Shown piece by piece: positions 52,716 through 64,000 of a stretch of 64,000 nucleotides of DNA. The stretch is from Azolla caroliniana. Its lineage: Eukaryota > Polypodiophyta. Numbering within the stretch: position 1 is the stretch's first letter; each line of letters opens with the position of its first letter. The DNA lies in the NCBI GenBank assembly GCA_043228905.1, contig JBHGNT010000002.1, positions 9,424,001 through 9,488,000 on the forward strand. The letters are read 5' to 3'. Under the pieces are notes generated by a model that saw only the letters and a program-made list of their open reading frames with translations, was not told the origin of the DNA and did not search any database. The position numbers were made by a program, and so were the translations under genes.

Positions 52716-55700
52716 TTACATATATCCATCTACATGCAACCAAGGCTAGAATCCAAACTGTCAAGTCCATTTGAGTTCTTATGGGGACAAGCACACAACG
52801 AAATGAAATCTTTCCTTTTATTTCCTTGTTTTTTTTTGTTTGAAAGATTTTCTTTTATTTCAATTTTTTTCTCTAAAGTTTCGTTGATTAGAAATATGGG
52901 AATGAAATTTGGAAAAAAAAATGTATTACAAAAATATTGACAATATCAAGATCCAAAATTTCTTCACCATTGTTGTCATGTGCTAGACCTACGATAATAA
53001 ATAGAGAAAAAGCACATGTGAAACAGTAAGAGAGAAAATATGTAGAGTGTGAAAAAAGGGGCAAGGAAAGGGGAGTCATAAACGTAAATATTTAAATAAT
53101 AGAATTATTAAAGAAATGAATGGTCGAGTGGTTAGGGTCATTTAATGTGTGTCGGAGGTCTAGACTTTAATTCATTGTTAGAGCGAGTCGCAACCATATT
53201 AAAGTATATATATATATTCTTTTATATGGGGAAAGGGACATTTGCATTTAATACACATGAGGTGTCTCCTCAGGGACGAAGGGCTTATTTCAATTTTTTT
53301 CTTTTTTTGGGGTGATCTTCTTCGATGTTTTTGGGAGCTCGAGAGTGTTCATCGTCATTTTCTTCAGTTTTCTTTTCTTCTTTGACTCTTCTTTGTCTAG
53401 TTTTCGGCACATGCATGCGTATTTACGCGACATTGTCATGGTGGAATCACTAAACCATCAAGTTTATAACAAATTTGGTTCCAAATGGAAAACATTTTCA
53501 CTATACACATGGAAACAAAAGGGAATTGGCATCGGTGGATGTTTGGAGCATGTCTCCTTATTACATCAAAATCAAACCACCCTCGAATATCTTTTGTTAG
53601 TTGTTATTGTAGAAAATAGTACAAAGAACAAGGTAAGAAGATTTACATCTATGTGTGAGTAGTGCGTGAGATCCATGGAGAAGAGAACTCTTCCACAGAT
53701 GACAAAAGTAAGTTGTAGTGCCAGTTGAGATCAACGTTATCTCAAGCTTCATCTACTTTGCGCCATATATTGAAAAGATTAATCCTTGAATTTGAGCATT
53801 ATAAATAGGTCAATCACATAGATAACTAGACATGCAACAATTGAAGGAAACTAGGATTATGTTGAGGGGAAACAACCTAAACCCATACATGGATGTGATG
53901 GTGGAAGAAAGATTAGATAAACTCATGGAAGTGTTAGCAAAGAATGTGTGGGAACCCCATGTTAGAAGAGAGAGGCCCTTGCAATGATGACAAAGTTACC
54001 AAAATGAAAGAAGAGTGAAGACATGGGAGGGTCATAGTTAAGAGGATTGGGGGAGGTGAAGAGGACTTTGAGACCTCAAGGGTTCTAATGATCTTCGAGT
54101 GACAAAAGAATGTCTAGAACAAGTGGTTCAACATTGGTCATGGTAACGATAGTGAAGTCGTGGACACAAAAGGCTAACACCAAGCCGACTATACAGCTCA
54201 TGGGAACTCCTTTTTAGTTCTACCTTCAAGAACATGGACCCCACAATCATGACTTCCTCGCAACGACACTAGTAATGGGGTAGAAATGAACTCTTCTTCT
54301 AAGTGTCAAGCAAATTGGGTAGGCTAGTTATCAAGTTTGCCATCCCCCCTTGATGGTCTTTCACACGAGGTTAACCAAAGATGTCATGGGAGAACACTTG
54401 TGCGTGCAAAATGTCAAGCACAACCACCAAGGACCTGAACTTGGGGAGATGCTTTGTTGATGAAGGGTTGCAGGAGTTAGTAGACTAGAGGACTAAAAAA
54501 CACACTCTATGTGTGGGATAGTTTGTTTGCACTCAGTGATTGTGTGCATTGGAGTGTGTAAGTGCATTGTTAAGTGTTTTTGAGTAGATATGTGTTTGGT
54601 GAATGTGAACAGTGAAGGGGCAATGTGGGCTATGTATGTGCGACCATTCATTTTTATGTGTATAAGTGTGTGCATGGATGTGTCTTTGAGTTTACATTTA
54701 TATATGTGTGGTCTGTGTATATATGTGCCATGCAAGTGCCAAGGCCACCAAATCCTTCAAAATGCGGAGGGGTAGGTCCAAATGTGACCACTCGACAATT
54801 TTTAACATAAAGAGGGGTTAGGGTTTCCACCAAAAACTTTGACACAGAACGCGAGTCTCACAGATGGAATCCAATCCCTCAATGTCTCAGCTAGAATATA
54901 CAGCCCAAGTTTTCGAACAAGTTGCAATGAATTGAGATTCTAGTATATTCTTCGTGCCTATTGTCACTTCCACATGTCCCATGCACGATCCAACGCTAAA
55001 TTAGTTGTAGTAACAATTGTATTTATCGTCACTTCAACATGTCTCGTGCACAATCCAACACTAAATTAATTGTAGTAACAACAGTGCCGTTTCTTCACAT
55101 GCTATTAATATAATTGTGTGTTTTAACGTAATAACAAAGAGACATTGTTGGCTAATCTATAGGGAAAGTATGTATGTATGTATATTTTATAGGCATATTA
55201 TATATATGTAGACATTTTGATGCCATCATGGGGATGTCCATTGTCCACGTTATAAAAATTAGTGTTGAAATGTTTTGAGAAATATATTGAGAATCATGAT
55301 GGGACATGTTAGTAGCTAAAGACAGAGAGACAGACAGAGAGTCATAGTTAAACAATAATAATGTATGTACATATACAAATATTAGTCATAGGTAGATTGA
55401 TGGTTGGGTCAATTTGAAAGTAGGGGGGCGTTATGGCCACATTTGTTTGCAATAAATAACAGATTCTAACTTCTTTATGTACTTTTTTGCTTTTGGATAT
55501 TTGTTTTACGTACATATGTAGATGATATATTCATCTCTTTACTACGCATTTCTTTCTTTTCTTTAGTTTATTTATGTATATACTATACACCACATGGAAA
55601 ATCATTAATTAAAAAGCATTACATATATTACCCAGCAAACATTAAAAACAGCATAGATACAATAATTATACATATATGGTCCAGAAATGTGCAGTTTTGA

Positions 55701-56600
55701 AGTGCCATTGCAGCATATGTTATATATGTATGTATAATGAAGACAGACTGTGTCTGGATTGAAAATTACATCTTATTGTATACAGAATCCTTAAGGGAAA
55801 GTTTTCTGGCCAAATATTCTTTGATATGCTTTCTTAATTCAAAATGAACACGCGACAGCTTCATATTTAACTTTAGAATTTGTTAGTGCTACTCACATGT
55901 GAAATAGGGGACGATTAATCTATTAATTGTGTGGATTAAGAAAGAGATTAAAAGAAGCATAATTTTTTTTTAACTTTGTTGGCAGCAGCTACATGGAAAC
56001 TAAGACCACGAATTAACTTTTAAATGAATTAAGAGGAGGTTAATGTAAGCATATTAAAGTATGACAAATGGATATTTCAACAAGAAATTTTGGCACAACG
56101 AGAGTTTATTTGCTAGTTTTTTGAGAATCGCCCACACATGCATGCTTGTTAAGCGGATCTAATAATCTCATGGAAACCAAGAGTAGGCATGCAACTGAGA
56201 GCACTTAATGAGGCCAAATAACAATAATTAAGGATTTCTAAAGACATTAGCTTAATCTGTCAGAATAAAAACTTCAATGAATGTAACTACGCCCTAATGG
56301 TAGCAAAAAAATTATGATTCTTTAAATAGAAGAATAATCTTCTGGAAAAGAAAGATTAAAGATTGTAACTATTTAATTTGGACAAATATAGATACCTAGT
56401 ATTAGTTCAGATTATTTTAGTCATGTTTTGGATTAATCTAATTTCTGTTATGTCAAGACAGAGAGACAAGAGTGTAATGTGTACACTCTGTTCTCCATAG
56501 AAAGCAGAAGGGGAGCTACGGCGATGGCGACCCACTAGCGAAAACGGATACCATTCGGTTAGGTTTCAAGAACCCATGTTCCATTCTTGCCATCAACCAC
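52716..56600. other. Unassigned intergenic DNA
   Basis: No convincing gene. At about 53106-53190 a decayed tRNA-like stretch (GGTCGAGTGGTTAGGG ... GGAGGTCTAGACTTTAATTC) precedes a TA repeat. 53870-54480 has broken coding-like stretches (e.g. GTPFQFYLQEHGPHNHDF) without a family I know. 55380-56470 is AT-rich and looks like ordinary promoter-distal sequence. Confidence 0.45.
54955..55082 (+). repeat. Short tandem duplication (~63 bp, two copies)
   Basis: TGTCACTTCCACATGTCCC..CACGATCCAACGCTAAATTAGTTGTAGTAACAA is followed by a close second copy (TCGTCACTTCAACATGTCTC...). Confidence 0.7.
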
Positions 56601-56730
56601 TTCTACTTGAAAAAAAATAGAATAAACAAAGATATTAGTGTTTCTCAGCTTGCCTGTCTGTCGCGAGAGAAAGGTGAAACCCTAAATCTTGCAGGTCATC
56701 CATCCCCTCTGCCTCATAAAAAGGACCGAT

Positions 56731-56754
56731 CCCCCCCCCCCCCCCCCCCCCCCC
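56731..56754 (+). repeat. Homopolymer of 24 C in the probable 5' leader of the DeSI gene
   Basis: An uninterrupted run of C about 140 bases before the ATG at 56895, followed by TTTTTATG. The length in an assembly may be unreliable. Confidence 0.9.
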
Positions 56755-56894
56755 TTTTTATGTTGGGGAACAAAATCAGAAGATATAAAACGCTCTTCTC
56801 CGAGATTTTAGATCTTCTGTGGATCTGAGATACAGAGACAATGTGCTTTTGACCTAAGTCTTTCTCTGCTTTTTTGTGTTCGCATACAAATACC

Positions 56895-59219
56895 ATGACT
56901 AAAAGGCTGATTGAATATATCGAAGAAGAAGAGAATGACAGTAGGATTGCAGAGCCACTGAAACTGAATATTTATGATCTCACATGTATCAATGGATACT
57001 TGTATTGGGCCGGTCTTGGTGCTTACCACTCTGCAATTGAAGGTAAGATCAATCAATCATAACTACTTTGCTTTTTTCTGTTTGAGAATCGTGTCTAAGT
57101 TTAGCGGATTTTTTTTGTAAAGCTGCTACCTTAATCGAGTATGAATCTTCCTTACATGGACTCTTTACTTTACATACATGGGAGTTGAATGGAGATAGTT
57201 TGAATGATCTAGAATTCTAATCAATTGTGATTTTATGAGAAAGAAGTATCACTAAAAATGGTAGTTTAACGGTACACAGCCAAAGGATTGAGAGATTACC
57301 TTCATGATGGATTATTAGAGTGGGATTCATATGGTGTAAACATTATGTAAACTTGTCTTAAAATCTAGGAATTTTTCCATGGGTTTAACTGATGTCGAAC
57401 AAGGACTGTTCCTTGAGCTTTAAGCTAATGAAGGCCGCATCAGCTTAAATCGATAGATTGTTAAATGATCTCTGGGAAGAGGGATAGTTTAATGGGAGAA
57501 ATGTTAAGTATCTAAGGGCTTAATATCGATCCATCATGAATTGTTACATGAGCATACATTGATCAATCAAGGATTGTTACATGAGAAGTTGTTTAGACGG
57601 GTTAAAGGTGGAATAAAACTGTGGAAAAGTGAGAAGATCCATTATAATCCTCAAATGGCTTGATGATCTGGGATTGTTACTTTTCAAGTTTAGAAAGGGG
57701 TAACTGTTATAGAGACAGCTTAAATCAAGTATGGTTGGTGTCCATGGACTCTTGAAAGAATAGTTCTATGGAGATGTTTGAAGGATGTAGACATAACTTA
57801 AGGTCACATATAATGGGTAGCACCCTCTGTCCCATGGCTTAAGTTATGGCTCCTTAACATCCCTCCAAGTAGCAGTGTCTGTTCACACCATACGGGTCAT
57901 ACCGCAAATTATCTTCGACTTTTTTTGGCTATTTACTAGAAACTACCCCTCGGTTCTTGGAATTTTACAGAAGTATACTCGCTTGGTTTTTTGAAAATAT
58001 AACACTCCATTGTGTTATTCAAGTAATGTTTTTAGAATCAAAGGGGCTTGCAGGTCTAATAAATACTCTAAAAGTAATGTTGGTCTACGTGTGTGTGTGT
58101 GTTCATGATGTATAAAATACCTGATACTACTGTAAAATATATGACAACTAATATATGTTGTAAGGTCATTAGATTCCATTTGTTAAAGTTTTAACTTTTC
58201 TTTTCGATATTATCTTGGTTTTGGCTTTAGCTTATGGTACTGAGTATACATATGGTGCACATGATTATCCAACCAGTGGAGTTTTCGAAGTCAAGCCGAG
58301 ACAATGCCCGAGCTTCCAGTTCCGTAGGTCTATAATCGTGGGAACAATTTGGATAGATGTCCAAACTCTCCAAGATTTCATCGAGGAATTGGCATGTGAA
58401 TACACTGGAGAATCGTATAACTTGATATACAAAAATTGTAACCACTTCTGCAATGATGTTTGCATGCGTCTAGTCGGCGTGCCTTTGCCGAGTTGGGTAA
58501 ACCGTCTTGCCAAATTAGGTAAGTGTTGGTGTGGGAATCCCTATCTCTTTAGGGAGAGTTTTATAACTACCATAAATGGTTTGCTACTCCTTGGTTCTAT
58601 GTGTTTTGCTGCTTTCCTTGTATGGGATATGAACATGCCAAGATCAAGATTTTGGGCGTCTTTAATTAAACTATGCACCTCTAATTAATCAAATTCTCTT
58701 TACTAAATACACCCTTAATTAATTAGATCAAACAACACCCCACCAATGAATTGTTTACTTACTCAACACCACTAATAAATCGAGTAACTAACGAATGCAG
58801 CATTATGTATCAGCTAGCTAGTTAAGCAAAATGAGTGGCATTTTCATCAAATATAAAAGTGTAGCATCCTCACAGATTCTAGCGAATGCTTTGGCATTAT
58901 GTTGTGTACCCTCATTGAGTTGTTTCCGATAATAACAGTTGTGGACATTGAACTTGTTGGTGATATAGGCTCAATTTGTACCTGCCTCATTCCTGATTCA
59001 TTCCACCGGGATGGGTCGATTAGATGCCTTGATTATGAATCTTACAATGACAGTGACAGTGATAGTGATGATATGGAAACCATTCAAAGTCGAAGAAGAA
59101 GGTCGTTCCGGGGCCTCATGGACAGCTTAGTGACTGTTGTGGCGAAGAGAAATTTGCTTCGGTCTGTATTGAGTGATACCATGGTTCTCTCTCGATTGCG
59201 AAGAAGATGGAAAGTGTGA
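56895..59219 (+). CDS. DeSI-like PPPDE cysteine protease
   Basis: 228 residues in three exons: 56895-57042, 58231-58518, 58969-59219, GT/AG borders, phases 1 and 1. The PPPDE/DeSI family are papain-like deSUMOylating or deubiquitinating isopeptidases. Domain about 23-150: LNIYDLTCINGYLYWAGLGAYHSAIE with catalytic H45, EYTYGAHDYPTSGVFEV, FRRSIIVGT, and NLIYKNCNHFCNDVC with catalytic C119, then PLPSWVNRLAKLG, SICTCLIPDSF. The C-terminal part has an acidic DSDSDSDD stretch and a basic RRRR region, unlike the catalytic core. Reading through the second donor (GTAAGT) instead adds about 50 residues with a hydrophobic stretch, a possible membrane isoform. The start is the first ATG after a non-ATG open stretch. 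Confidence 0.9.
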
Positions 59220-60660
59220 TGCATTAAAAGGATTGCAAAAAACTTATGCTGAATGAAGCTCAAGAGATGTGCAGTCCCCCTCATGCAAAAGATTGAAACC
59301 AGAGTCGATCCTAGTGTCGAAGTTTTGTGAGTTCACCATTCGGAATACATCAGAGAAGAATCATTGATTGAACCCATCCATTAAAAGTGTGTATGGTTTG
59401 CTATTTGAATTTCCTGGTCTCGTCTTAATTTGCACTTCTAATGTACATTAAAGTCACCAAAAACCATAACACCTGAAGCATAGACTATAAATTCCAGCTT
59501 CTCATTCCTGCTCACATGGAGAAATATACTATGGTGTGCACACAATGATATGAACGGTAATACCTAATTCACACCAACTTGGCTTCAATTCACACAACCA
59601 TTATTTCCTACATATACTTTGTAATTTAGATGGTTGGATTGCCAGAACATATCAAATCGTATATATAACTTCAACAAGTTAGTTTGCTTGCACAACATTT
59701 CTATGAGCATGCATTTTCAAGACAAGTTGATCAATAGACATGCATTCCAGTTTAATGGTAGTGCCCTATTTTCTTTTGATGGCCAAGTATTTGCCTTTTG
59801 ACACCATACATTATTGAGCAACACATGCCTAACAACCATTTCCATGAATGTTTTTTGTGATTGATAATTAGCACAATTTCTTGCAAGAGAATTGGAAATT
59901 TAGTTTAGTTTGATGACATTACCAAAATGAATCAAGACACATTTCAAATCTTGTTTCATTTAGATATCTAAAAGACTACATTGTTGTAAGTTAACTTAAC
60001 TAAAGGTAGTTGAATTGAGGTTATATGTCATTGAACCTTAGCTTCTATCATTTCTACAACAACATTATTATCAACCAAGTTAATGTATATGGAGTTTGGT
60101 AAAAACATGAAATCATGCCAATGACAACAAACTTATATTAAATTCTTGTTGCTTGAACATAAGTTACATGACATAAACACTCATAATGATATTTTATTTG
60201 TGTTCATGTATTTGTAGAAAATTGTCGAGTAAAACTACCTTGCTTTATTTTTGTTGTCGGAACATAATTTACTTGATATAAATACTTACGACTATATTGT
60301 TTATGTATGTGTTGTCGAGTTTTTGATAAGAGTCTTCCTTTTAGTAAAATGTTGATAGTCTAGGATTTACCTTGAAGGAAGTCGAGAACCATTGCTTTGT
60401 ACAGAGTTGCCTGCTCCTTGCACCTAGGAAACTTAAACATATCAAAGGCTTGCTAATTACTTGAATCTATTGTGAATTTCTTGTAAGGCGATGACCCTTA
60501 CCTGGGGATTGCAATGTGCAACATCCTTATTTATTGTTGTCATTAAGATCATTGAATATGCAACTAGCTCTTATACTAATACAACACATTACCTCTATCA
60601 TACAAGAGCAATGCATCACAAATGTTCCTACAATAGCTTGTCGTGAACCCTACACTTCAG
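59220..60660. other. Intergenic DNA after the DeSI gene
   Basis: AT-rich, presumably the DeSI 3' UTR at first and then the 3' side of the minus-strand frame at 60667. No gene or repeat recognised. Confidence 0.45.
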
Positions 60661-60666
60661 TGTGCC

Positions 60667-61884
60667 TCATGGACTACAACATTTATGTAAACCTTTTTTA
60701 CAATTCCTCACTTTGCTCATGTAGTTTTTGAACACACGGACTTCATCCAAATCTTGAATCTCACAATCTTTGATTGTTATTGTTTTATTTCTATAAGCTT
60801 TGTTATCAAGATTTCGAGCCTTATCCTCCATCCATTCATTGATCCTCACTCTACTACTATCCATTGAGAATGCATTATTATCTCTATATGCAAAAGTTGT
60901 CTTATTTGGTGCTTTATAGCCATACGTATCATTAAGGTCATCAACTCTTCCTATATTACTTTTGTCTACAGATGTAAGCCCAATCTCATTGGGTGATGTT
61001 GAAGATATCTCTATTTTGAATTTGCCATTTGGATCCTCTTCAGAGTTATTTAAATATGCAAAAGAGAAGTCTGTAAAAGATGGGGGATTGTCCATATCAT
61101 CGTGAGATTTGTTTCCACCTAAACCAAGATCAAATTGGATATCTTCACCATCACAATCCATGTGACATTTGATAAGGGGGTCAGGGTGGTCAGGGTCATC
61201 TCCATGATCGTAATGGAGTTGAAAAGACGAGGTAGAAGGGGAAATCGAAGAAGGGTCCTCGCTAGGGAAGTTTGGAGGGGTAGTAGGCTCATTGTTGGTG
61301 TCATTAAAGTCTGAGCTAGAGGAGAAAGTTCTGGGGAGGGAGCCATGGATAGATTCCAACGTGTCTAAGCTAGAATTCTCATGGGTACTATAGTTAGATC
61401 CATCTTTTTTTATAGGAGTTTCATGCATTCCGATATAACGGGCACCGACAAGGGTGCCATTAATAGGGCTATTGCTAGGGACATTGGCATGATATGTATG
61501 GTTTTTAAGGTAGTAGTTACAATGGGTGATGGTAGCAGTAAGGTGTTTTGGATGCTTGGGTGAATGAAGAAGGGTGGTGATGTAGCATGATGGACGGTGG
61601 AGATTGGAGGCGACTTTGGAGCACGTGCAACACGTGAGACGTGGTTTCATGACTGAGGTGATGGTGATGGCTCCATTCCTTGACCTTCCTTCATCAAATC
61701 CCTTCTTCTTCTTCTTCTTCTTCTTCAATCCTTCTTCCTCTTCCTCTTCCTTTTCTTCTTCTTCATCTCTCCTCATCATTCCGTCTTCTTCTTCTTCTTC
61801 TTCTTCTTCTCCTTCTTCTCTTCCTACTTTTTTCTTCTTCTTTTCATGACATCTATACAATGGACGTGACCCCTCGCTATACAT
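60667..61884 (-). CDS. Hypothetical protein with acidic/lysine-rich N-terminus
   Basis: 405 codons without a stop. Residues 14-61 are runs of K and E written by a CTT/CTC repeat (plus strand 61700-61845). A second Met at 79 would give 327 residues starting MKPRLTCCTCSKVASNLHRP. After that the protein is Ser/Asn/Asp/Pro-rich (SSISPSTSSF, DPDHPDPLIKCHMDCDGEDI, FDLGLGGNKSHDDMDNPPSF) and ends basic (NYMSKVRNCKKGLHKCC). No domain, signal or membrane segment that I recognise; largely disordered in appearance. The length of the open frame past the repeat argues for a real gene or exon. It might also be one exon of a spliced gene. Confidence 0.5.
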   Translation of the reverse strand: MYSEGSRPLYRCHEKKKKKVGREEGEEEEEEEEDGMMRRDEEEEKEEEEEEGLKKKKKKKKGFDEGRSRNGAITITSVMKPRLTCCTCSKVASNLHRPSCYITTLLHSPKHPKHLTATITHCNYYLKNHTYHANVPSNSPINGTLVGARYIGMHETPIKKDGSNYSTHENSSLDTLESIHGSLPRTFSSSSDFNDTNNEPTTPPNFPSEDPSSISPSTSSFQLHYDHGDDPDHPDPLIKCHMDCDGEDIQFDLGLGGNKSHDDMDNPPSFTDFSFAYLNNSEEDPNGKFKIEISSTSPNEIGLTSVDKSNIGRVDDLNDTYGYKAPNKTTFAYRDNNAFSMDSSRVRINEWMEDKARNLDNKAYRNKTITIKDCEIQDLDEVRVFKNYMSKVRNCKKGLHKCCSP

Positions 61885-62640
61885 ACATATATATGTACAT
61901 TCATTATATGTCTATATACATATTTAATTCATCATATGCATCTCTCGTTTCCCTTTATTTTTCCAAAAAATGCCCTCCCGCTTGCTTTTCAACTATTTCC
62001 CAAAATGCCCCCCCCCCCCCTTTTTTCATTTTTAAGCAATTTATAGATGCTCAAATCATTCCCCTTCTCCACTAATGTCGTACTGTTACACTTGTTTTTT
62101 TCCGTCTTTTCTCTTTCACATGTCACCTTGGACATGGGCATTTGGGGAAATAACAAAAGCATAGGTGTATTTGGGGAAATAAAGAAACCCTTGAAGGAAA
62201 CTTTGGAGATTCCTCGGTCATTTATCTTATACATTCTACATATCATAAAGCATTGCCATCATGTGGAAGGGGGAATTCACAACTAATCTAGGTCAATGGT
62301 CCCTCGGTGATTGTTGAGATTATCTATAGGTTGGCTTCTCTTTGTAATAAAGTTGCTTTATGAAAGTGAATTTGTGTCGCCACACTTGTCCATCATCCCA
62401 ATGCATTGCATAAAGCTCAAGCAGTGTTGCCTTTTGACGGCTAACATTGCCTATCATGAGAACAGTATTCCAAAAAATTTGCTCGTCAAATGACGGTTTG
62501 TCAAAAAAATTGCCCTTCAAAAAGTAAATACATCGAATATTTGTAGTAAACAATTATACCTTTTTGTCCTTTGCATCTTTCCAAATTTCATATACACGAT
62601 CCCATTGTATTTCTTCAATGTGTGGCCCATTCAATGAGAC
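61885..62640. other. Intergenic DNA with a C13 run
   Basis: The upstream side of the minus-strand gene at 60667-61884, with TATATATG-type repeats at 61885-61925 and 13 C at 62008-62020. Nothing else recognised. Confidence 0.45.
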
Positions 62641-64000
62641 TCATATTAAATCATCTGAATGTTCTATATTCAATCGATTTCTTTTCATCTCTTTGGGGGG
62701 TGTTTGTGTGTTGAAAATACCCTGGTACACCTTGTTGTCCATACATATCGTAATGGGGGCAAGCAACATCCAAAAATCTCCAAGGTTTTGATTATGTGTA
62801 CAAGTTGTAGGTACCCTGTTGTCAGTGATCAACCACATAATGCCATTCTCCCTTTTGTACTTAGCATCGCATGTGCTATCGTATTTCACCACATCATCCT
62901 CAAGAAAAATCCAACAAGCATGTCCCCAGTTGAGGGTGAACAAACTAGAGGCATGGCAAAGCAAACATAGTGCCCTTCTCCATACAGCCACTGGCTCACG
63001 ACATTCCCATAGACAATGGGAAATGCTTTGTATCTGTCCACATGCAATACATCTAAGGTCTACATTGGGGCCTTTACCCCACGTCCCTATCGGCAAGGCT
63101 CTATGTGCAATAAGTCATAAACACATCATTATCTTGGGGTCATATTTGTCATGCCATATCATTTTCCAGAATTGATCTAGTCTCATTTCACTAATGCCCT
63201 CATGTATCTAAAATTTCCTTGTTGCAATCTTGTCGTGTTCTTGTTCGAGAATAATTTGCCTCCCAATCTTCATGTTATACCTGAAAAATTGAACCAACTT
63301 TTCCCCATCAGTTCGTCCTTGAGTTCTCCAACAATACATCGCTGGGTCCCATGATAACTTATCCAAATGCCCTTGTATAGGCCAACACATTGTCGCCAGT
63401 GTGATCTCCGTTGGTTTAGGGTCAATAATCCTATTCTTGCCATTTTTTGTGATTAGCCTAATCGGCCTTTCTCTTTGAAAGGCTGGTTGCTCAACTCTTA
63501 CCATCCCGTGCTCTAGTTTGTAGTAGAATACCTCATTTGATTCTACTTTCATTCCCTTAATGCCAATTAAACAGTTCTCGACATCTATAAGTTCTATCCC
63601 CGCAATTTCAGAGGTTGTTACTTCTTCCTCTTCCACGGTATTCCTGTAGCATGCAATGGCATCTATAATTCTCTTGAGCATGCCTTTACCCCTGCTTATT
63701 CTCCATATTCTAGCCTTTTGAGTGCCCACCTCATTGGACAAAAACCTCTCCCACTCCACTAATGCATTCCCTTGGGCATTGATTAACTTAGCCCATTTGA
63801 AACCTGCTTTTTGGCCTATCATCAGCCCATCCATATCTCTAATCAATGGGTTCCATACAATTGGCATGCACATCCGCGCATATGCATCATTTCTCCACCT
63901 ACATGTGATCTCCTTTATGATTTCTTGCCATCCTTTCATAATTCCAATAGCACAACGACTCTACATACTTCCCTAATATTTGGGTCTCATTTCTGGCATA
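62641..64000 (-). pseudogene. LINE (non-LTR retrotransposon) ORF2 C-terminal part
   Basis: The minus strand reads toward lower coordinates. 63939-63208 is an open stretch of 243 codons (WNPLIRDMDG, FKWAKLINAQGNALVEWERF, WDPAMYCWRTQG). After a TAG come FWKMIWHDKYDPKIMMCL, a second stop, and HRALPIGTWGKGPNVDLRCIACGQIQSISHCLWEC (the zf-RVT zinc-binding domain CxxC..H...C that ends plant L1-type ORF2), followed by AVWRRAL. The RT proper lies beyond the window. Stops show decay. Confidence 0.8.

Noticed and set aside
53312-53662. 116-codon frame with a hydrophobic start resembling a signal peptide
   Set aside because: Begins in a T-rich tract, no family resemblance, no conserved neighbours, and the region shows decayed repeats.
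54493-54810. Overlapping small frames on both strands around 54.5-54.8 kb
   Set aside because: Caused by TGTGTATG/CATACACA-type low-complexity sequence; no protein-like conservation.

Overview
The window is nuclear DNA of a land plant. Three observations support this: a spliced allene oxide cyclase gene (jasmonate/OPDA pathway) with a plastid-type transit peptide, a spliced plant-type DeSI/PPPDE protease gene, and a remnant of a plant PPR gene. These sit in a dense mass of nested Ty1/copia and Ty3/gypsy LTR retrotransposons. The cyclase reads like the form known from seed-free plants (a longer loop after the DRGSP stretch), so I lean to a lycophyte, fern or bryophyte, but the species cannot be fixed from the sequence.

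Layout. 1-7418: an old minus-strand gypsy element (B) split by a very young, coding-intact chromodomain gypsy element (A, 347-5636, 353-bp LTRs with one mismatch, TSD TCCTG). 7640-10060: AT-rich DNA with an array of imperfect hairpins, interrupted by copia debris. 10809-24305: a decayed plus-strand gypsy element (F) broken by a copia 3' end (G), a solo LTR, and element E. E (13855-22527, TSD TATGG) is an LTR element with no gag-pol; it carries one long coiled-coil reading frame and is itself split by gypsy element D (17744-22203). 24305-26622: 5' half of a minus-strand copia (C). 27111-34340: gypsy J, split by copia H (28230-33839, TSD CCTAT), which holds a fourfold tandem amplification in gag and a solo LTR (TSD ATATG).

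34630-52715 is a duplicated segment carrying the allene oxide cyclase gene twice. Copy 1 contains a 1.96-kb retroposed insertion (19-bp target duplication, A tail) and an expanded ~195-bp minisatellite. Its cyclase has lost the exon part that encodes the transit peptide. Copy 2 contains a full copia element K (44555-49987, TSD TGAAG), and its cyclase is complete. Gypsy J' (minus strand) lies between the copies. 52716-64000 is more gene-like: unassigned DNA, the DeSI gene (56895-59219), a 405-codon open frame of unknown role, and the 3' part of a LINE that runs off the window.

The cellular genes do not form a pathway together. The cyclase pair is a recent tandem duplication that may be diverging in localisation, and the DeSI gene is an independent neighbour. 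Nesting gives relative ages: B before A; F before E before D; J before H before the solo LTR; the segmental duplication before K.
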